In this document: piece after piece, positions 6,617 to 13,469 of the stretch
Layout: each line of letters opens with the position of its first letter
Numbering within the stretch: the stretch's first letter is position 1
Assembly (NCBI GenBank): GCA_900553035.1
Contig: USCC01000028.1
Location: 1-22,489 of the forward strand
Length of the DNA: 22,489 bases
DNA from: an uncultured Rhodospirillaceae bacterium
GTDB taxonomy: Bacteria > Pseudomonadota > Alphaproteobacteria > CAAGCB01 > CAG-977
Reading direction: 5' to 3'
Program-made: the position numbers and the translations under genes
The notes under the pieces: generated by a model
Told to the model about the DNA's origin: nothing
Database searches by the model: none
The model's input: only the letters and a program-made list of their open reading frames with translations

Positions 6617-8770
6617 TTAATCCTGCGACCGGCGGACATTGCTGATGCCGGGACACGCCCGCAACGCCGCCATAATGTCGTTCAGGTGGCGGACATCCTG
6701 CACTTCAATGTCAACGGTCAACTCAAAAAAGCCCGCTGTCTTTGTCAGGATGTTCAGATTGCTGATATTGCCATGGTTCTTGGCAATGACGGTCGAAAGC
6801 GTCCCCAGGCTTCCCGGCTGGTTAACAAGGACAAGCCGGATGCGTGAAACGTGATTTTCGCCGGCCACGACGTCTTCGTTCCATGAAATGTCCAGCCAGC
6901 GTTCCGGTTCGGCAGAAAATTTTTCCAGCGTCACACAGTCGATGGTATGAACCGTAACGCCCTTGCCCGTTGTGACGATACCGACGATGCGATCCCCCGG
7001 CAGAGGATGGCAACATTTGGCGAAATTGACGGCCATCCCGGGGATCAGGCCGTTGATCTGCGTTTGTTTTTTATGGTCAGAGGCCTTGTCGCTGATTTTC
7101 TTTGCCCCGCGTCGGATGGCGTCCACGACACGGACAAAACGCGATTTCTGTCCCGGGAACACGGAATCGACAACGTCGGAAGCCTGAATGGTTCCCTCTC
7201 CGACCGAAGATATCAGATCCTCGACGGTTGCCTGTTTGAAGTTCGTCAGAACGTTTTCCAGGCTTTTATCCGTATATTCGTATCCTTCGGCCTTATACGC
7301 CCTTTGCAGAATCTGCCGCCCGGCTTCAAGGTACTGTTCCCTTTTCTGGGCGCGGACAAACCGCCGGATGGCGGCTCGAGCCTTTCCGGTGACGACAAAG
7401 CGTTCCCATTCCGGAGAAGGCGTCTGTCCCTTTGAGGTCAGGATCTCTACCTGATCGCCGTTATTCAGAGGCGTCCGTAGTGGCCGGATTTTTCCGTTGA
7501 TCTTCGCGCCGACACACCGGTTTCCGACCCCGGAATGAACGGCATACGCGAAATCGACCGGTGTCGCGTTTTTGGGCAGTGTGATTAAATCGCCTTTCGG
7601 GGAAAAACAGAACACCTGATCCTGAAACATTTCCAGCTTTGTATGTTCCAGAAATTCCTCGGGATTATCGGCCTGCTCCATAATGTCCAAGAGTTCGCGC
7701 ACCCAGCGGAACTGACGCCCGTCGGTCTTGTAGTCGCCCTGTTTATAACGCCAGTGTGCGGCCAGACCGATTTCCGCGACCTCGTGCATTTCACGGGTAC
7801 GGATCTGGATTTCAATGCGGTGCTTTTCCGGCCCGATGACGCCGGTGTGCAGAGATTTGTACCCGTTCGGCTTCGGCGTCGAGATATAATCCTTGTACCG
7901 CCCGGGCACCATGGGATATTTCGTGTGGATGATGCCCAGAACGTGATAGCAGTCCGCAATTGTCGGCACAATGACCCGGAAGGCCATGATGTCGGACAGT
8001 TGTTCAAACGTCGCATTCTGCCGCTGCATTTTGCGCCAGATGGAGTACGGCGTCTTTTCACGGCCGGTGATTTCGATGTCCAAACCGGAATCCTTCAGAT
8101 CCTCATACAGGGATTTGATGATGCGGGATACCAGGTCGCCTCCCTGCTCACGCAGGAAGGACAGACGCGCCTTGATTGATTCATAGGCTTCGGGATGCAG
8201 TTCCTTGAACGACAGCTCTTCCAGCTCGTTTTTCATTTCCTGCATGCCGATACGTTCGGCCAGCGGCGCATAGATTTCCATCGTTTCCGTCGCGATGCGC
8301 CGCCGTTTTTCAGGATTTTTAAAGAAATGAAGCGTCCGCATGTTGTGGACGCGGTCGGCCAGTTTAACCAGAAGAACGCGAATGTCGTCCGACATGGCCA
8401 GAAGGAGCTTGCGGAAATTCTCCGCCTGCTTTGTCTGGTCGGACTGCAGCTGGATACGGCTCAGCTTTGTCACGCCTTCCACCAGCTTGGCGACTTCCTC
8501 GCCGAACAGATCCTTGAGATCCTCGTACGAAGCTGCGGTATCCTCAATCGTATCGTGCAACAGAGCCGTCACGATTGACGCGTAATCCAGCTTGTATTCT
8601 GTCAGAATGCCGGCGACTTCGACCGGATGCGAAAAATACGGGTCACCGGAAGCGCGCTTCTGGGACCCGTGCATTTTCAGGGCGAAGACATACGCCCGAT
8701 CCAGCCCCTCTTCATCCACATCGGGATCATAGGAGCGAACCCTTTCGACCAGTTCAAACTGCCGCAGCAT
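6617..8770 (-). CDS. rel: Bifunctional (p)ppGpp synthetase/hydrolase (RelA/SpoT homologue)
   Basis: This enzyme makes and degrades the alarmone (p)ppGpp. The 717-residue protein has the full long-RSH layout. The HD hydrolase domain carries His48, His72-Asp73, Glu76-Asp77 (LLHDTIEDT) and LADRVHNMRTL with Asp139 and Asn143. The synthetase domain has GREKTPYSIWRKM, YKDYISTPKPNGYKSLHT and EIQIRTREMHEVAE. A TGS domain (about 385-450), a zinc-finger-like/helical region with CCHPLPGDRIVG and a C-terminal ACT domain follow. Both catalytic centres look intact, so I expect a Rel/SpoT-type bifunctional enzyme, as is usual in alphaproteobacteria, where one such gene often serves the whole cell. It lies 27 bases after rpoZ, the conserved rpoZ-rel pairing. 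Confidence 0.96.
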   Translation of the reverse strand: MLRQFELVERVRSYDPDVDEEGLDRAYVFALKMHGSQKRASGDPYFSHPVEVAGILTEYKLDYASIVTALLHDTIEDTAASYEDLKDLFGEEVAKLVEGVTKLSRIQLQSDQTKQAENFRKLLLAMSDDIRVLLVKLADRVHNMRTLHFFKNPEKRRRIATETMEIYAPLAERIGMQEMKNELEELSFKELHPEAYESIKARLSFLREQGGDLVSRIIKSLYEDLKDSGLDIEITGREKTPYSIWRKMQRQNATFEQLSDIMAFRVIVPTIADCYHVLGIIHTKYPMVPGRYKDYISTPKPNGYKSLHTGVIGPEKHRIEIQIRTREMHEVAEIGLAAHWRYKQGDYKTDGRQFRWVRELLDIMEQADNPEEFLEHTKLEMFQDQVFCFSPKGDLITLPKNATPVDFAYAVHSGVGNRCVGAKINGKIRPLRTPLNNGDQVEILTSKGQTPSPEWERFVVTGKARAAIRRFVRAQKREQYLEAGRQILQRAYKAEGYEYTDKSLENVLTNFKQATVEDLISSVGEGTIQASDVVDSVFPGQKSRFVRVVDAIRRGAKKISDKASDHKKQTQINGLIPGMAVNFAKCCHPLPGDRIVGIVTTGKGVTVHTIDCVTLEKFSAEPERWLDISWNEDVVAGENHVSRIRLVLVNQPGSLGTLSTVIAKNHGNISNLNILTKTAGFFELTVDIEVQDVRHLNDIMAALRACPGISNVRRSQD

Positions 8771-8797
8771 GGACGCTCATCCTTTGCCTGAAAAGGA

Positions 8798-9166
8798 TTA
8801 AGGTTCTTCGGAAACTTCAAAAGAACCGGATTCGGCGACCTGTTCACTGTCGTTCAAATAGGAAAATTCGGTATCCAGAGCGGCCAGTTCAGCCTCGGCG
8901 GCCTTGATCTCGTCTTCTTCGGCAGAGACTTCTTCGACCTTGACGAATTTCTGCATGCCGGAAACCAGCGTGTTTTCAAGTTCATCCAGGTTAATGGTTT
9001 CATCGGCGATTTCGCGCAGAGCGATGACCGGATTTTTATCACGATCGCGGTCGATCGTCGGGGCGGAACCGGCGCTGATGTTCTTCGCGCGCTGGGCCGC
9101 CAGCAAAACGAGTTCAAAACGGTTGGGAACTTTCAAGACGCAATCTTCTACTGTGACGCGAGCCAT
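8798..9166 (-). CDS. rpoZ: DNA-directed RNA polymerase omega subunit
   Basis: Omega supports assembly of RNA polymerase by chaperoning beta-prime and forms part of a ppGpp-binding site in enterobacteria. The 122-residue product starts with the characteristic MARVTVEDCVLKVPNRFELVLLAAQRA and contains the family segment DRDRDKNPVIALREIADETI. A long, strongly acidic C-terminal tail of roughly 45 residues follows, as in several alphaproteobacterial omegas. The start ATG has a GAGAG-type ribosome-binding sequence just upstream. Its partner, the (p)ppGpp enzyme, follows after 27 bases. A promoter can be seen in the gap after folK. Confidence 0.95.
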   Translation of the reverse strand: MARVTVEDCVLKVPNRFELVLLAAQRAKNISAGSAPTIDRDRDKNPVIALREIADETINLDELENTLVSGMQKFVKVEEVSAEEDEIKAAEAELAALDTEFSYLNDSEQVAESGSFEVSEEP

Positions 9167-9215
9167 TTTTCTCTCTCTTATTTAGAGTGTGTGCACAAAA
9201 ACCTTAAGGTTTACT

Positions 9216-9245
9216 GTTATATCGTTTTTCCGTCCGGAAATGCAA
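9216..9245 (-). promoter_or_regulatory. Candidate sigma-70 promoter for rpoZ-rel
   Basis: On the minus strand TTGCAT (9240-9245) is followed after 18 bases by TATAAC (9216-9221), four and five matches to the consensus hexamers. It lies in the 81-base gap between the folK stop and rpoZ. The spacer contains the small inverted repeat TTTCCG/CGGAAA. Prediction by eye. Confidence 0.5.
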
Positions 9246-9247
9246 GT

Positions 9248-9736
9248 CTATTCTTTCAGGATTTCCTGTTCCGGCGGTAAATTTTCAATCATTTCCGCGA
9301 TATTCTGCCCCCGTTTGGGATGAACCCAGTTCGGCGCGATTTCCTGCAGGGGATACAGGACAAAAGCCCGCAGGTGCATCCGCGGATGGGGAACGATCAG
9401 TTCCGGAGGCGCATCAATAATTTCGTCGTGATACGCCAGCAGATCCAGATCCAACACCCGCGGCGCATTCCGAACCGTGCGGACGCGTCCCAGCTCGGCT
9501 TCAACGGACAGCAGGATCTCCAGGACTTCCCGGGCTGTTTTTTCCGTTTCAATCGTAAAAACCCGGTTGCGGTACCAGGGCTGGTCGGAAACGGGAACCG
9601 GAGCCGTCTTATACCATCCCGAACGGCGTCCGACGCGGCATTCCTTCTGTTCCAGCAACACGAAAGCCTGCTCGGCCGTCTGGTACACCGAGCCGAAAAC
9701 ACTATCCAAATTGCCACCCATTCCCACGAGAATCAT
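9248..9736 (-). CDS. folK: 6-hydroxymethyl-7,8-dihydropterin pyrophosphokinase
   Basis: HPPK transfers pyrophosphate from ATP to 6-hydroxymethyl-dihydropterin in folate synthesis. The 162-residue protein starts MILVGMGGNLDS, a form of the family's GSNLG opening. It contains the signature RNAPRVLDLDLLAYHD, in which Asp96 and Asp98 correspond to the magnesium ligands, and ends with VPHPRMHLRAFVLYPLQEIAP. I chose the ATG at 9736 because it directly precedes the conserved first strand and has AAGGA about 11 bases upstream. The longer frame to 9805 adds an AT-rich leader that overlaps the promoter region. It is the first gene of the minus-strand series and diverges from the NYN gene. Confidence 0.93.
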   Translation of the reverse strand: MILVGMGGNLDSVFGSVYQTAEQAFVLLEQKECRVGRRSGWYKTAPVPVSDQPWYRNRVFTIETEKTAREVLEILLSVEAELGRVRTVRNAPRVLDLDLLAYHDEIIDAPPELIVPHPRMHLRAFVLYPLQEIAPNWVHPKRGQNIAEMIENLPPEQEILKE

Positions 9737-9737
9737 C

Positions 9738-9766
9738 TTGGTTTTTTCCTTTTTTCGCACTATTCT
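9738..9766 (+). promoter_or_regulatory. Weak candidate promoter for the NYN-udg pair
   Basis: TTGGTT (9738-9743), a 17-base spacer and TATTCT (9761-9766) precede the NYN start by about 57 bases. Both hexamers match only partly. The divergent intergenic region is just 87 bases, so a plus-strand promoter must lie close to here. Confidence 0.3.
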
Positions 9767-9769
9767 GGC

Positions 9770-9798
9770 AATGTAGAGAATAAAAACATACGTGTAAA
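9770..9798 (-). promoter_or_regulatory. Candidate sigma-70 promoter for folK
   Basis: On the minus strand TTTACA (9793-9798), a 17-base spacer and TACATT (9770-9775) give five and four consensus matches at ideal spacing, about 34 bases upstream of the folK start. It overlaps the leader of the divergent NYN gene. Confidence 0.5.
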
Positions 9799-9823
9799 GT
9801 AACATATTGAAAGGAATAAATTT

Positions 9824-10438
9824 ATGCGCTGTTATGCCGGGGAAAAGATCGCTTTGTTCATCGACGGATCAAACCTGTATGCGGCCGCCCGGGCGCTTGG
9901 GTTTGACATTGATTACAAAAAGCTTCTGGATTTCTTTTCGACCAAAGGGCGTCTGATTCGCGCCTTTTATTATACGGCCTTGGTCGAAGATCAGGAATAC
10001 TCGCCGATTCGGCCTTTGGTAGACTGGCTGGACTACAACGGCTACACGATGGTGACCAAGCCGACCAAAGAGTTCACCGACGCCATGGGACGCCGTAAAA
10101 TCAAGGGAAATATGGACATAGAGCTGGCCGTGGACCTGATGGAAATGGCCGAAAACATTGACCATGCCATCCTGTTTTCGGGCGACGGGGATTTCCGTGG
10201 CCTTGTGGAGGCCGTTCAGCGAAAAGGCGTCCGCGTCACCGTCGTCAGCACGGTTCAGTCACAGCCGCCGATGGTGGCCGATGAACTGCGCCGCCAGGCC
10301 GACCACTTCACGGATTTGTCCGATCTGGTACCCAATATTTCGCGCACCCCTCAAAGCGGAAAGCCGGATCCGGCTTTTTTAAAGGCGCAGAATGCTCTGT
10401 TCGGCGAAATGGGTGAAAATTCTGATTATGTCCCCTGA
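9824..10438 (+). CDS. NYN-domain (LabA/DUF88-like) putative ribonuclease
   Basis: The 204-residue protein has the PIN-like NYN fold pattern: ALFIDGSNLY (Asp14, Asn17), KGNMDIELAVDLM (Asp98, Asp104) and LFSGDGDFRGLVEAV (Asp121, Asp123). These acidic residues would form the metal site of a nuclease. The later segment GVRVTVVST with ADELRRQADHFTDL is also typical of LabA-like proteins. The C-terminal 35 residues look flexible. AAAGGA lies nine bases upstream of the ATG. The 3' end overlaps the next gene by 11 nt, so the two are probably translated together. Cytosolic, no signal peptide. An RNA target is assumed from the family; the physiological substrate is unknown. Confidence 0.85.
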   Translation: MRCYAGEKIALFIDGSNLYAAARALGFDIDYKKLLDFFSTKGRLIRAFYYTALVEDQEYSPIRPLVDWLDYNGYTMVTKPTKEFTDAMGRRKIKGNMDIELAVDLMEMAENIDHAILFSGDGDFRGLVEAVQRKGVRVTVVSTVQSQPPMVADELRRQADHFTDLSDLVPNISRTPQSGKPDPAFLKAQNALFGEMGENSDYVP

Positions 10439-11084
10439 CTTTCCCGTTCTTCCCGGAAAAGCGTGCCGGCTGTGTCCGCGGTTGGCCGCTTTTCTTGATG
10501 TGAACCGGCGTCTGTATCCCGACTTCTGGAACGCGCCCGTTCCGTCTTTTGGAACGCTTGACGCAAAGTTGCTGATTTTGGGGCTGGCGCCCGGGCTGAA
10601 AGGCGCGAATAAATCCGGACGGCCTTTTACCGGCGACTTCGCGGGCGACCTGCTTTATCAGACTCTGACCGATTTCGGATACGCACGCGGAACATACAAA
10701 GCCCGACCCGACGACGGCCTGGAACTGTGCGGCGCGCGCCTGACAAACGCGGTGCGGTGCGTCCCTCCGGAAAACAAGGTGACAGGCGCAGAAACAAAAA
10801 CATGCGGACAATTCCTGATTAACGAAATACGTGCCATGCCGAACCTGAAAGTCGTGATGGCTCTGGGTACTGTCGCTCACGGAGCGCTTCTGTCCGCCCT
10901 TGGCCAGAAAAAAAGCCTTTTCAAATTCGGGCATAACGTGCGTCACGACCTGATATGGGAAGGGCGCAAAATCATCCTGATCGACAGCTATCACAGTTCG
11001 CGCTACAACGCCAATACGGGAAAGCTGACGCCGGAGATGTTTCTGGAAATGTTCCGGAATGTTGACAGGGCTGTGAAGGAATGA
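10428..11084 (+). CDS. Uracil-DNA glycosylase, family 5-like (4Fe-4S)
   Basis: This enzyme excises uracil (and probably other deaminated bases) from DNA. The 218-residue protein has ILGLAPGLKGANKSGRPFTGD (about 50-70) as motif 1 and YHSSRYNANTGKLT (188-201) as motif 2. Four cysteines, Cys13 and Cys16 (CRLC) and Cys111 and Cys126, are positioned like iron-sulfur ligands of family 4/5 enzymes. Motif 1 has alanine-proline-glycine rather than a clear Glu or Asp activating residue, which favours family 5 (UdgB) over family 4. The start at 10428 gives an 11-nt overlap with the NYN gene; an upstream ATG at 10392 adds 12 residues that do not resemble the family. Confidence 0.87.
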   Translation: MSPDFPVLPGKACRLCPRLAAFLDVNRRLYPDFWNAPVPSFGTLDAKLLILGLAPGLKGANKSGRPFTGDFAGDLLYQTLTDFGYARGTYKARPDDGLELCGARLTNAVRCVPPENKVTGAETKTCGQFLINEIRAMPNLKVVMALGTVAHGALLSALGQKKSLFKFGHNVRHDLIWEGRKIILIDSYHSSRYNANTGKLTPEMFLEMFRNVDRAVKE

Positions 11085-11110
11085 CGCTTTAAGCTTTGCG
11101 TGAATATATT
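11081..11110 (+). promoter_or_regulatory. Candidate promoter of the 6S RNA gene
   Basis: ATGACG (11081-11086), an 18-base spacer and TATATT (11105-11110) precede the predicted RNA 5' end by six or seven bases. The -35 element overlaps the udg stop codon. The -10 element is good (five of six), the -35 moderate. Confidence 0.45.
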
Positions 11111-11116
11111 CGTTTA

Positions 11117-11290
11117 TTGCCACCCCATGTTCCCCGGCCTTGCCGTAAATGACGGACACGGTGTTCCCTTATGGAATTTTTGCTTAGCAAGACGTCCGAG
11201 TAGGCTTAATGGACAAGGGCAATCTATGCACGACGGTGCTTCATAAGCCGTCCTACAGTTTCCGGCGGCCTCGCATGAGGTTCCTCACCC
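11117..11290 (+). ncRNA. ssrS: 6S RNA
   Basis: 6S RNA binds sigma-70 RNA polymerase holoenzyme by mimicking an open promoter. Two blocks match what I recall of E. coli 6S RNA in sequence and order: CGTCCGAGTAGGCTTAA (11193-11209; E. coli has CGTCCGAGAAGCCTTAA) and TACAGTTTCCGGCGGC (11254-11269; E. coli has TACAGCCTGCGGCGGC). The distal hairpin GACGG/CCGTC (11232-11252) and a terminal pairing of CCCCATG (5' arm) with CATGAGG (3' arm) fit the closed rod shape. The length, about 174 nt, fits as well. Ends are estimated from the promoter and from the pyrimidine/T run at 11291-11304. No protein frame of merit covers the region. Confidence 0.8.
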
Positions 11291-11331
11291 TTCTCCCTTT
11301 TTTTCCAAAGCCCTTAAAAAGGCGGAGGGTA

Positions 11332-12264
11332 CTATTCGATTGTTCCGAACAGGCCGCCCGTCCTCTTCTGCGGGCGGCTCTTCCCGGCGTCTGCGGCCAG
11401 AGCACGAATGCGATCCTCCAGCGGAGGATGTGTCGAGAACAATTCCGTCAGCGACGGCAGATCCACAATGCCGAACGCTTTCATTTCCGAAGGAAGAGAG
11501 GCTTTTTCAACACCGCCCAGTGCCTGAAGCGCGCGGATCATATCTTCGGGACCGCCCAAAAGCTCGGCGGCTCCGGCATCGGCGCGGTATTCACGGTGGC
11601 GGGAAAAACCACAGGCCACAATGCTGGCCAGAATCCCGAACAGCACTTCACACACCTGCACCGTTATGTAATAGCCGAACCCGGCCCCCTGACGCCGATC
11701 ATCCCGGCTTTCGCCGCGATTGTGCAGGAATATTGCAATAACCCGGGCGAAAAAGAAAACAAACGTATTCAAAACACCCTGCAGAAGTGTCATCGTCACC
11801 ATATCGCCGTTCTTTACATGAGACATTTCATGCGCCAAAACAGCGCGAATCTGCGGTTTTGTCATCGTTTCCAGAAGACCGGTTGAAACCGCCACAAGAG
11901 ATTCGTCGCGAAAAGCTCCCGTCGCAAAAGCATTGGCCGTTCCCTGATAAATCGCGACTTCGGGCATACGGACGTCCGCCCGCCGCGCCAGATCCTGTAC
12001 AACGGACAGAAGCCACGCTTCTTCGGACGTACGCGGTGCAGAGATGACCACGGCGCCGGTAGACATTTTTGCAATGCTTTTCGACATCAGAAGTGAAATG
12101 AAGGAACCCGCAAAACCGAATATGGCCGAAAAAATCAGAAGCTGAACATAATCCACGCCGTTTTCCGTCAGGTAACGGTCAACGCCCAGCAACTTTGTCA
12201 CAACACCGATCGTCATCAGAACGGCAAAATTTATCCCCAGAAACAAACCAACCCGTTTCAGCAT
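11332..12264 (-). CDS. htpX: Membrane zinc metalloprotease HtpX
   Basis: HtpX is an M48 inner-membrane protease that degrades misfolded membrane proteins, in parallel with FtsH. The 310-residue protein has two N-terminal membrane segments (about 4-24 and 40-60), the zinc motif HEMSH (145-149), two further hydrophobic stretches (about 160-180 and 200-220), and the third ligand Glu225 in HREYRADAGAAELLGG. The C-terminal STHPPLEDRIRAL motif is typical. The ATG has a strong GGAGG ribosome-binding site seven bases upstream. A possible -10 (TAAAAT) lies upstream but no convincing -35 was found. It converges on the 6S RNA gene and seems monocistronic. Confidence 0.95.
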   Translation of the reverse strand: MLKRVGLFLGINFAVLMTIGVVTKLLGVDRYLTENGVDYVQLLIFSAIFGFAGSFISLLMSKSIAKMSTGAVVISAPRTSEEAWLLSVVQDLARRADVRMPEVAIYQGTANAFATGAFRDESLVAVSTGLLETMTKPQIRAVLAHEMSHVKNGDMVTMTLLQGVLNTFVFFFARVIAIFLHNRGESRDDRRQGAGFGYYITVQVCEVLFGILASIVACGFSRHREYRADAGAAELLGGPEDMIRALQALGGVEKASLPSEMKAFGIVDLPSLTELFSTHPPLEDRIRALAADAGKSRPQKRTGGLFGTIE

Positions 12265-12490
12265 TTTTATCCTCCCTGCTCCGCTTTCATTTTAACGTAT
12301 CGCCGGCTTTTTTCCATACATAAAAAGAGTACGGAAACAACAGAAAGCAGGGAAAGGCCTCCTCCGCTCCTCTTATTGCAAAGCCCGATTCCGGAAAATA
12401 AACGTCCCCTGAAACATCCCACAGAACATTGGCGAACCGGCCATCAGAGAAACCTCTGATTTTACCGGCCGCTCATCCTCCGGGAAACAC

Positions 12491-12525
12491 AAAAAAAAGC
12501 TTCCGTTTTTTTCCGGAAGCTTTCT
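12491..12525 (-). terminator. Rho-independent terminator after the valS-linked secreted-protein gene
   Basis: Arms AGCTTCCG (12498-12505) and CGGAAGCT (12514-12521) pair perfectly around an eight-base loop. In the minus direction they are followed by a run of eight T. The preceding stop codon is at 12533-12535. Confidence 0.92.
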
Positions 12526-12532
12526 TGAAGCA

Positions 12533-13450
12533 TTATTCTTCCTGCGCATCCGGAAGGACGGGCGGCACTTCCAGCGTATAAACCACGGCGCCCAGCCTCT
12601 GGCGATCCAGACCGATAATCGGCAGAGCACCGCCCTGCAAATTCAATTCTTCCCATTTGAAATCCGTACTCCTGTCAATCAGGGACAGAATTTTTTTCTG
12701 TGTCTTCTTGGGAAGCTTCTGCCCGGGACCGATCGCACTCAGGAAGGCCAGATTCTCCGTCGTGCACCATCCGGCTCCGACGGCCGGGTTCGGTTCTTTG
12801 CGGCGCATTTTGAACCACGCCATTTTATTCAGGCCGATCTTGTCCAACGCGGTATAAACGCGGACTTTGCCGTATTTCGACAAAACGTCCGGCACATTTG
12901 AAATCATGCGCGGAAGCGTTTTCGACATTTTCAGATACCCGGTCTTCTCCCCATCGATTTTCAGAAGAACGCTGTACACGACATCGTCGGAAGGCAGGCG
13001 TTCCCAGAAACAGGCCGAAGAAGACGCGGAAACATCTGCCGGCAACCGCATGCGGCCCCGATAGTTCTTATCACGGATGCGGACAAAAAAACGCGTATTC
13101 GGATGATAGAACAGGTATTCGACATCGAAATCCTTTTCCAGAATCGTCCCGTATTTGTCCGTCACATCCATGACGTCGCTCGTACTGCGGCTCCGCGTCG
13201 CTTCAATGAACAGCGGATCCTTGAAAATCGTATTCATGGCGAACAGACGCAGTTCGGAACATGTCCGGGATTCCTCGGAACGCATAAAATCCCGCATCGT
13301 TTCGGTCGCCGTCGGTTCCGGAGCTTCGGCCGATGCAACAGGCGGCAGGGTCTTTACGGCAAGAGGCGCGGCGGCAAAAGCCGGAAATGTCAATCCGTAC
13401 GCACAGCAGGCCATCCCCGCCGCCCGTTTCAAGAAAGAGATCGTTTTCAT
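12533..13450 (-). CDS. Secreted/periplasmic protein of unknown function downstream of valS
   Basis: I do not recognise this 305-residue protein. It begins with a typical Sec signal peptide: basic MKTISFLKRA, a hydrophobic core, then FPAFAAAPLA, with likely cleavage near residues 26-28. A proline/alanine-rich linker (about 33-50) follows. The mature part has a few cysteines (Cys64 in RTCSELRLF, one in SSSACFWERLP, one in GAGWCTTENL), so disulfides are possible. It has no further membrane segment and no lipobox at the cleavage site. The ATG at 13450 has GGAGG five bases upstream; a GTG at 13456 would overlap that site. It begins 19 bases after the valS stop and ends at a strong terminator, so it is co-transcribed with valS. 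Confidence 0.8.
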   Translation of the reverse strand: MKTISFLKRAAGMACCAYGLTFPAFAAAPLAVKTLPPVASAEAPEPTATETMRDFMRSEESRTCSELRLFAMNTIFKDPLFIEATRSRSTSDVMDVTDKYGTILEKDFDVEYLFYHPNTRFFVRIRDKNYRGRMRLPADVSASSSACFWERLPSDDVVYSVLLKIDGEKTGYLKMSKTLPRMISNVPDVLSKYGKVRVYTALDKIGLNKMAWFKMRRKEPNPAVGAGWCTTENLAFLSAIGPGQKLPKKTQKKILSLIDRSTDFKWEELNLQGGALPIIGLDRQRLGAVVYTLEVPPVLPDAQEE

Positions 13451-13469
13451 GCGCACCTCCTGCGTAAAA

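Noticed and set aside
9167..9247. Terminator between folK and rpoZ
   Set aside because: The inverted repeat TTTCCG/CGGAAA is short and is not followed by a T-run on either strand; it lies within the promoter spacer.
10308..11159. Minus-strand ORF of 283 codons opposite udg
   Set aside because: It is antisense to the NYN end and to the udg gene with its clear motifs and iron-sulfur cysteines; its translation has no family features.
11180..11190. TTGCTTAGCAA in the 6S RNA as a relative of the TTGCTCAGCAA palindrome in the tandem array
   Set aside because: It is a short match with no similarity in the flanks and is explained by hairpin formation in the RNA; probably coincidence.
11209..11886. 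Plus-strand ORF of 225 codons over the 6S RNA end and htpX
   Set aside because: It overlaps the htpX coding region on the opposite strand and has no recognisable motif; the 5' part is better explained as 6S RNA.
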